A stretch of DNA of 64,000 nt, from NCBI GenBank assembly GCA_023393475.1, contig JAEWLC010000012.1, positions 1 through 64,000 on the forward strand, read 5' to 3'. A model generated the notes under the pieces. The model saw only the letters and a program-made list of their open reading frames with translations. It was not told the origin of the DNA and did not search any database. Made by a program: the position numbers and the translations under genes. The stretch's first letter is position 1. Each line of letters starts with the position of its first letter. The DNA comes from Pseudomonadota bacterium. GTDB lineage: Bacteria > Pseudomonadota > Alphaproteobacteria > Rhizobiales > Devosiaceae. Positions 59,895 through 64,000 of this stretch are shown one piece after another.

Positions 59895-60107
59895 ATGGAT
59901 GTGCGCCTTGTGGTCGGTCAAAACGTGCGAAGGCTGAGAGTAGCGGCCGGCCTTACGCAAGAGGGCTTAGCGGAGCGCATGGGCGTCGATCGCGCGTACA
60001 TCAATGCGCTCGAGCTAGGAAAGCGGAACCCCACCATCATTACGCTCTGGCGTGTCGCAGAGGCATTGGCTGTACAATTGACCGACCTTCTTTCGCAACA
60101 ACGATAA
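59895..60107 (+). CDS. XRE family transcriptional regulator
   Basis: 70 aa. The helix-turn-helix fills the protein: VGQNVRRLRVAAGLTQEGLA, ERMGVDRAYINALELGKRNP and TIITLWRVAEALAVQLTDLL. It has no sensor domain. It sits 205 bases before the KAP/YobI NTPase gene in the same direction and may control it and the divergent membrane protein. This gene arrangement is usual for mobile defence or toxin-antitoxin modules. Confidence 0.85.
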   Translation: MDVRLVVGQNVRRLRVAAGLTQEGLAERMGVDRAYINALELGKRNPTIITLWRVAEALAVQLTDLLSQQR

Positions 60108-60311
60108 GGTCGCCCGAAATTCGAAGAGGGGCAAAGGCTTGGCGGCAGCTGGCCTAACGTTCGCCGCGACGGGACTGCGCCCATAAAGTAGGTCATGGTA
60201 CAACTCAGCTTAACCGATGATCGCGATGGCTGTGAGCCATAGTCCATGCACACTTGCTCGCAGACAGCATAATGGGTAGCCATGCCTACGTCGTTTGGGG
60301 GAGGCAGGCAA

Positions 60312-63300
60312 ATGACTACCCGGGGTCTAGGTGGTTTTCTGCAAGGTATACTTTGCAAATCGCGGGAGCCCACACCCGAACCGAAATTTGTCGACTTGGC
60401 TCCTACGGCCAAAGCGGACAACGCAGAGATATATTTCGAAGCTCTGGACTACGCGACCAACAATGACGATGTGTTGAACATCGCGCTTACAGGACCTTAC
60501 GGCTCGGGAAAGAGTAGCGTTATTAAATCGTTTCTGGCGAGATACCCTGGGGCCCCGCTGCAACTCTCGCTAGCGTCATTCACCTCAGACGCGCCTAACG
60601 ATACACCCGGAAGAAAGCAGGCAATTGAGCGGAGTATTCTGCAGCAGATCCTCTACGGTGTAGAAGCAGATAGGCTGCCATTCTCTCGGTTCAAGCGAAT
60701 TCGGTTGCCTAGGCCGATGTCAATCTGGACCTCCGTCCTAATAACCGCGGGCCTGGCCGGCGGCTGGTATCTGTTTAACAAACAGGCGGAGATCGTTTCT
60801 GGGGCGTTCTTCGACCCCTTCCGCCTCTCCAACTGGTTCAACTACGTGTCGGCCGGCGTATTCGTTGTCTTCGTCGTAAAGATAGTCCATGGCGTTTACA
60901 CGACAAGCTTTGGCCTTTCATTAAAAAGCATCTCCCTAAAGGATGTTCAGATTGCCCCCGCAGCGGCGAACGAAGAATCCATACTCAACAGACATTTTGA
61001 TGAGATACTGTATTTCTTTCAATCGACTAAATACGATCTCGTTGTAATTGAGGATCTCGATCGCTTTGAGGATCCGGATATTTTTGTTACACTGCGCGAA
61101 ATCAATGGATTGATTAACGGCAACGAAATCATAAAGCGGCCCGTACGCTTTCTGTACGCTTTACGAGATGACATTTTTACAAACACGGATCGAACCAAGT
61201 TTTTTGAGTTCATTGTGCCGATCATTCCGGTCATCAATCACTCCAACTCTATCGACAAGGTGTTGGAGCAGGTACAGCGCATCGACCTCCATAAGCGGCT
61301 GAACACTCAATTCTTGCGAGAGGTCTCGCGACATTTAACAGACATGCGTTTGATCCGGAATATTGTCAACGAATACGTAGTCTACGCCGCCAACCTCAAG
61401 GTCGACAGTCAGCCCCTCGACCCGAATAAGCTCCTTGCGATACTGATCTATAAGAATGTAATGCCCAAGGACTTCGCGGCCCTCCACCGCCAAGAAGGGG
61501 CATTATCGCAGCTGTTAAGGCGCTACGATCAGTATATCTCGAAAATCGAGCGAGATATTCACAGTGAGATCTCTTCAGTCGAGACCGATATCGAGATTGG
61601 AGAAGCGCAGGCCCTCAGGGATCAATCCGAACTTCGCAAGGTCTATGCGATGGCAGTCATCGCGCGCATCCCAACTGGCCACTACAATCTACAAACGCCG
61701 ACCATCAGTGTATCTTTAGGTGAGCTCGCAGACAGTAGTGCACTAGAAGAGATTATTTCACAGAAATCAGTGCTCGCCAGTGGCCAGTACGTGGGACGAA
61801 CAACTGTGCCCCTTCCAGAGCTCGAGAGTTCAATAGATCCTACTCGCTCGTTTGAACAGCGCAAGGCAGACATCGACCGTAAGTCAACGAATTTTAAGGA
61901 GAGCTCGGAGAAGCGGCTGCGCAAGTTAAAGTCTCAGCTCGCCTCTCTCCGCACCCGGCGCTTCAATGAGGTCGTCCGCGAGAGCGCCAGCCTGATCGAG
62001 GAGGTGTTCGCTGAGCTCGGCGAAAATCGGGAGCTCCTTAAATATCTCGTCCTCGAGGGTCATCTGGACGACACCTACTATCAATATATTTCGCTCTTCC
62101 ATGGTGGGCGACTATCGCCGAACGACCACAGTTTCTTGGTTCAAATTCGCGCTTACAGCACTCCTCCCCCAGACTTCCCTCTGGACAACGTGGCGGAGGT
62201 GATCGTTTCGATGAGGAGCGAGGACTTCGGGCACAACTATGTGCTCAACCGCTTTGTCTTCGATCATTTGCTGTCGGACGTGGAAGCAAACGCGCGGCGC
62301 GTTGACGATGCCATCGAGTTTATAGCGTCGCACTTCGACGTCTGCGGAGACTTCTTCCGCAGTTATTACGCGAAAGGCGCCCACGTCGAGAAGTTCATCC
62401 AGATTCTGGCTGCACGATGGCCGAACTTTGCAGCTGTTGCATTGGAAGGAACGGATGGCGCATCACATGCAGCTCGCATCCTGGCTTATATGCCTGATCC
62501 GCTTCTGGTGGGCGGATCGAATGCTGGTGCATTGAGGTCGTTCCTGGCCGATAACGCGCGTGAGGTTCTAGAAGAGGGGGTCGACTTTGATCTTGTCCGC
62601 CTCCTTTCGCTGTCGGTTGAGGTTGCCGACGTCGAAAGCTTGGTGGGCTTTCCGGACGCTCTGTTGTTTGTCGTACGGGAGGGCCTCTATCGCATCTCTA
62701 TCGATAACATCAGGCTTGTTCTCGACCGGGTGGTCGGCTGGCAGCTGATGGCCGACCTGGAAAAGCGACACCTTTCGACGCTCAACGAGGCGAACGACGA
62801 GGCGCTGCTCAAGCGCATAGACAGAGACTTTCCGGCTTACGTAGGCGACGTTCTCCTCCCCCTCGATTCAAATACCGACGAGGACATGTCAGCAGTATCG
62901 GAGGTTCTTGAACGTGAAGAAGTCGGGCATGAACTGCGAGCGGAATTTCTGAGGAGGCAAACGGTTGCCATTCCCAACTTCGACAGTATCCCCGCCAGCT
63001 TCCATCGGGTTGCGTTGGAGGGACGCCAGGTCGAGCCTACTTGGAAGAACTGCTTTGGGTTCATGACCAGCGAATTCTATGAACCGGACCTGCTCACGGC
63101 GTACCTTCAGGATAGCGACGTGGCGGAGGCGCTCTCACAGCAGCCAATTCCGGGCGACGAGGCGTCGCTCCGTCTACGCAAGTTCGTAATAGGTAATGAC
63201 GCCCTCACCCCAGAGGTCTACCGGCTCTATGTCCGCCAACTGCCGAAAACCTTCAACGAGCTGCCCGAGGTGAATGCTGGTAAGGTCAAGATACTAATCG

Positions 63301-63878
63301 ATGAACGAAAGCTCACCTTCAGTCCTGCGATGTTCGGAGAGCTAAAGGACTCCGACCTTCAGGTCTTGTTCGTTGCCACGAACTATCCCGCCTACGAGGT
63401 CGGGAAAGGTCAATACTCGATCGACGATGGCTTCCGCGCCAAGCTCTTGCGCACCGGGATTTCGGACCCCCAGAAGTTAGATCTTATCGGTGAAATGCAG
63501 GAGTCCTTTGTCGTGGGCGAACCGTCGGCGGCAGCTGATATCGGCACGATCCTGGATAGGTCTCCTATGCAGAAGCGTGACTACAGCGCCGACTTCATCA
63601 AGGCGGTGATCCTGAATGCGCGCCCCGTAAAGGTTCAGATTTCGCTTTTCAACAAGCTGCATCCCACGCTCTCTATCTCTGACGTCCGCGAAGTCCTTCT
63701 GGGATTACCAGGCTCGTTCAAGGATATCGCCATCTTCGGAAGGGCGCCGAAAATCGAGAACAGCGACGTCAATCGGCAACTCGTCACGTGGCTTAGGGAG
63801 CGCAGTATCATCTCCTCCTTCGGCGATACTGCTTTCGGCGACGAGATCAGAGTTCACACCTTCAAGAAGGCGCCTTGA
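60312..63878 (+). CDS. KAP/YobI-type membrane P-loop NTPase
   Basis: 1,188 aa from ATG 60312 (GGGGAGG eight bases upstream; ATG 60282 lacks one). Walker A TGPYGSGKSS (60-69), then two membrane helices inserted at about 138-155 and 175-193, then Walker B LVVIEDLDRF (243-252), the KAP arrangement. The following FYALRDDIF region holds sensor residues. A coiled coil lies near 440-470 and 510-560, and a long helical C-terminus of repeats without enzyme motifs (about 560-1188). Related to YobI of Bacillus. Base composition is more A+T-rich than the backbone. Function unknown; defence is a hypothesis. Confidence 0.82.
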   Translation: MTTRGLGGFLQGILCKSREPTPEPKFVDLAPTAKADNAEIYFEALDYATNNDDVLNIALTGPYGSGKSSVIKSFLARYPGAPLQLSLASFTSDAPNDTPGRKQAIERSILQQILYGVEADRLPFSRFKRIRLPRPMSIWTSVLITAGLAGGWYLFNKQAEIVSGAFFDPFRLSNWFNYVSAGVFVVFVVKIVHGVYTTSFGLSLKSISLKDVQIAPAAANEESILNRHFDEILYFFQSTKYDLVVIEDLDRFEDPDIFVTLREINGLINGNEIIKRPVRFLYALRDDIFTNTDRTKFFEFIVPIIPVINHSNSIDKVLEQVQRIDLHKRLNTQFLREVSRHLTDMRLIRNIVNEYVVYAANLKVDSQPLDPNKLLAILIYKNVMPKDFAALHRQEGALSQLLRRYDQYISKIERDIHSEISSVETDIEIGEAQALRDQSELRKVYAMAVIARIPTGHYNLQTPTISVSLGELADSSALEEIISQKSVLASGQYVGRTTVPLPELESSIDPTRSFEQRKADIDRKSTNFKESSEKRLRKLKSQLASLRTRRFNEVVRESASLIEEVFAELGENRELLKYLVLEGHLDDTYYQYISLFHGGRLSPNDHSFLVQIRAYSTPPPDFPLDNVAEVIVSMRSEDFGHNYVLNRFVFDHLLSDVEANARRVDDAIEFIASHFDVCGDFFRSYYAKGAHVEKFIQILAARWPNFAAVALEGTDGASHAARILAYMPDPLLVGGSNAGALRSFLADNAREVLEEGVDFDLVRLLSLSVEVADVESLVGFPDALLFVVREGLYRISIDNIRLVLDRVVGWQLMADLEKRHLSTLNEANDEALLKRIDRDFPAYVGDVLLPLDSNTDEDMSAVSEVLEREEVGHELRAEFLRRQTVAIPNFDSIPASFHRVALEGRQVEPTWKNCFGFMTSEFYEPDLLTAYLQDSDVAEALSQQPIPGDEASLRLRKFVIGNDALTPEVYRLYVRQLPKTFNELPEVNAGKVKILIDERKLTFSPAMFGELKDSDLQVLFVATNYPAYEVGKGQYSIDDGFRAKLLRTGISDPQKLDLIGEMQESFVVGEPSAAADIGTILDRSPMQKRDYSADFIKAVILNARPVKVQISLFNKLHPTLSISDVREVLLGLPGSFKDIAIFGRAPKIENSDVNRQLVTWLRERSIISSFGDTAFGDEIRVHTFKKAP

Positions 63879-64000
63879 GTCTGCGACAACTGGGCACGCC
63901 CGTGCAGTGCGTTGCTACCCCTTTTGGCGTCGGAATGCGTCATAGGCCAGAAGCGGCGCCCTCGAAGGAGACGGAACCGATTCGCGGCAGCGATATTGAA
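63879..64000. other. Window end inside the element
   Basis: No gene begins here and no second tRNA-Glu end is seen, so the element continues past the window. Confidence 0.5.

Larger units (their letters stand above)
51014..64000. mobile_element. Integrative element in tRNA-Glu, right end beyond the window
   Basis: Starts at the tRNA-Glu remnant and holds tyrosine integrase, excisionase-like HTH, primase-polymerase, D5-type helicase, iteron origin, phage-like HTH and 131-aa proteins, and AT-rich cargo ending in a KAP/YobI NTPase. Four-base overlaps join the replication genes. No structural phage gene, portal or large terminase is visible, and no second tRNA-Glu end is found up to 64000. It is therefore a P4-like satellite or replicating island rather than a full prophage. 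Confidence 0.82.

Noticed and set aside
59855..60157. A 100-residue frame overlapping the XRE gene
   Set aside because: It is a shadow in another frame; the 70-aa frame has the clear HTH fold.

Overview
The window looks like the chromosome of a high-GC alphaproteobacterium of the order Hyphomicrobiales, most likely Devosia or a close relative. This is inferred from gene content and order: glyA-nrdR-nusB, bamE / cytochrome bc1 chaperone / DUF177 / plsX / fabH / ihfA / merR-type regulator, ctaA next to a DUF2842 protein, rplM-rpsI, and alaC...hom-glpX-recJ. No database search was possible, so the genus is a guess.

Backbone, 1-51,000. Positions 1-9,600 hold housekeeping genes: one-carbon metabolism, ribonucleotide reductase control, NusB, outer-membrane assembly, phospholipid and fatty-acid initiation, and IHF alpha. 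Positions 9,600-17,200 are a mixed stretch: a ribbon-helix-helix protein with its likely operator, a single-domain response regulator, a DHA2 efflux pump divergent from a MarR regulator, a Cys-tRNA(Pro) deacylase, a three-gene operon of small and medium membrane proteins, tRNA-Pro(GGG), a phosphotransferase and a metallophosphoesterase. Positions 17,250-21,120 form a small polysaccharide-export group (Wza-like lipoprotein, Wzc/GumC-like protein, NodB-like protein), in which two proteins have lost expected catalytic residues. Heme A synthase, L13/S9, a glycosyltransferase and an SdpR/SdpI-type pair follow. Positions 27,300-36,550 carry amino-acid metabolism (alaC, hom), glpX and recJ, interrupted by a sulfotransferase and an iron-type binding protein. 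Positions 36,700-51,000 carry a cyclopropane synthase, a complete FecBCDE-type iron importer, an ArsR-led stress or detoxification operon, a UDP-glucuronate decarboxylase, an enolase-superfamily enzyme, two divergent transglutaminases, an oxidoreductase and an acyltransferase. Four copies of an 80-bp double-hairpin repeat are scattered through the backbone, and none was seen in the element to its right.

Integrative element, 51,014 to beyond 64,000. The backbone ends at the 3' half of a tRNA-Glu(CTC) gene, on the minus strand, which continues directly into an integrase gene. I read this as an attachment site. The full tRNA and the other end of the element should lie to the right of the window. 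The element carries an excisionase-like HTH protein, a primase-polymerase and a D5/P4-type helicase, then a 250-bp cluster of about a dozen GGCACAGG/CCTGTGCC iterons that looks like its replication origin. A phage-like module of HTH, 131-aa and 389-aa proteins follows. No capsid, portal or large terminase gene is visible, so it resembles a phage satellite or P4-like plasmid-island more than a full prophage.

From about 58.9 kb the DNA is clearly richer in A+T. It holds an unknown small protein, a two-helix membrane protein, an XRE regulator with a palindromic operator, and a 1,188-aa KAP/YobI-type P-loop NTPase with two membrane helices inside its NTPase domain. This AT-rich cargo is the best candidate in the window for an undescribed system, possibly anti-phage defence.
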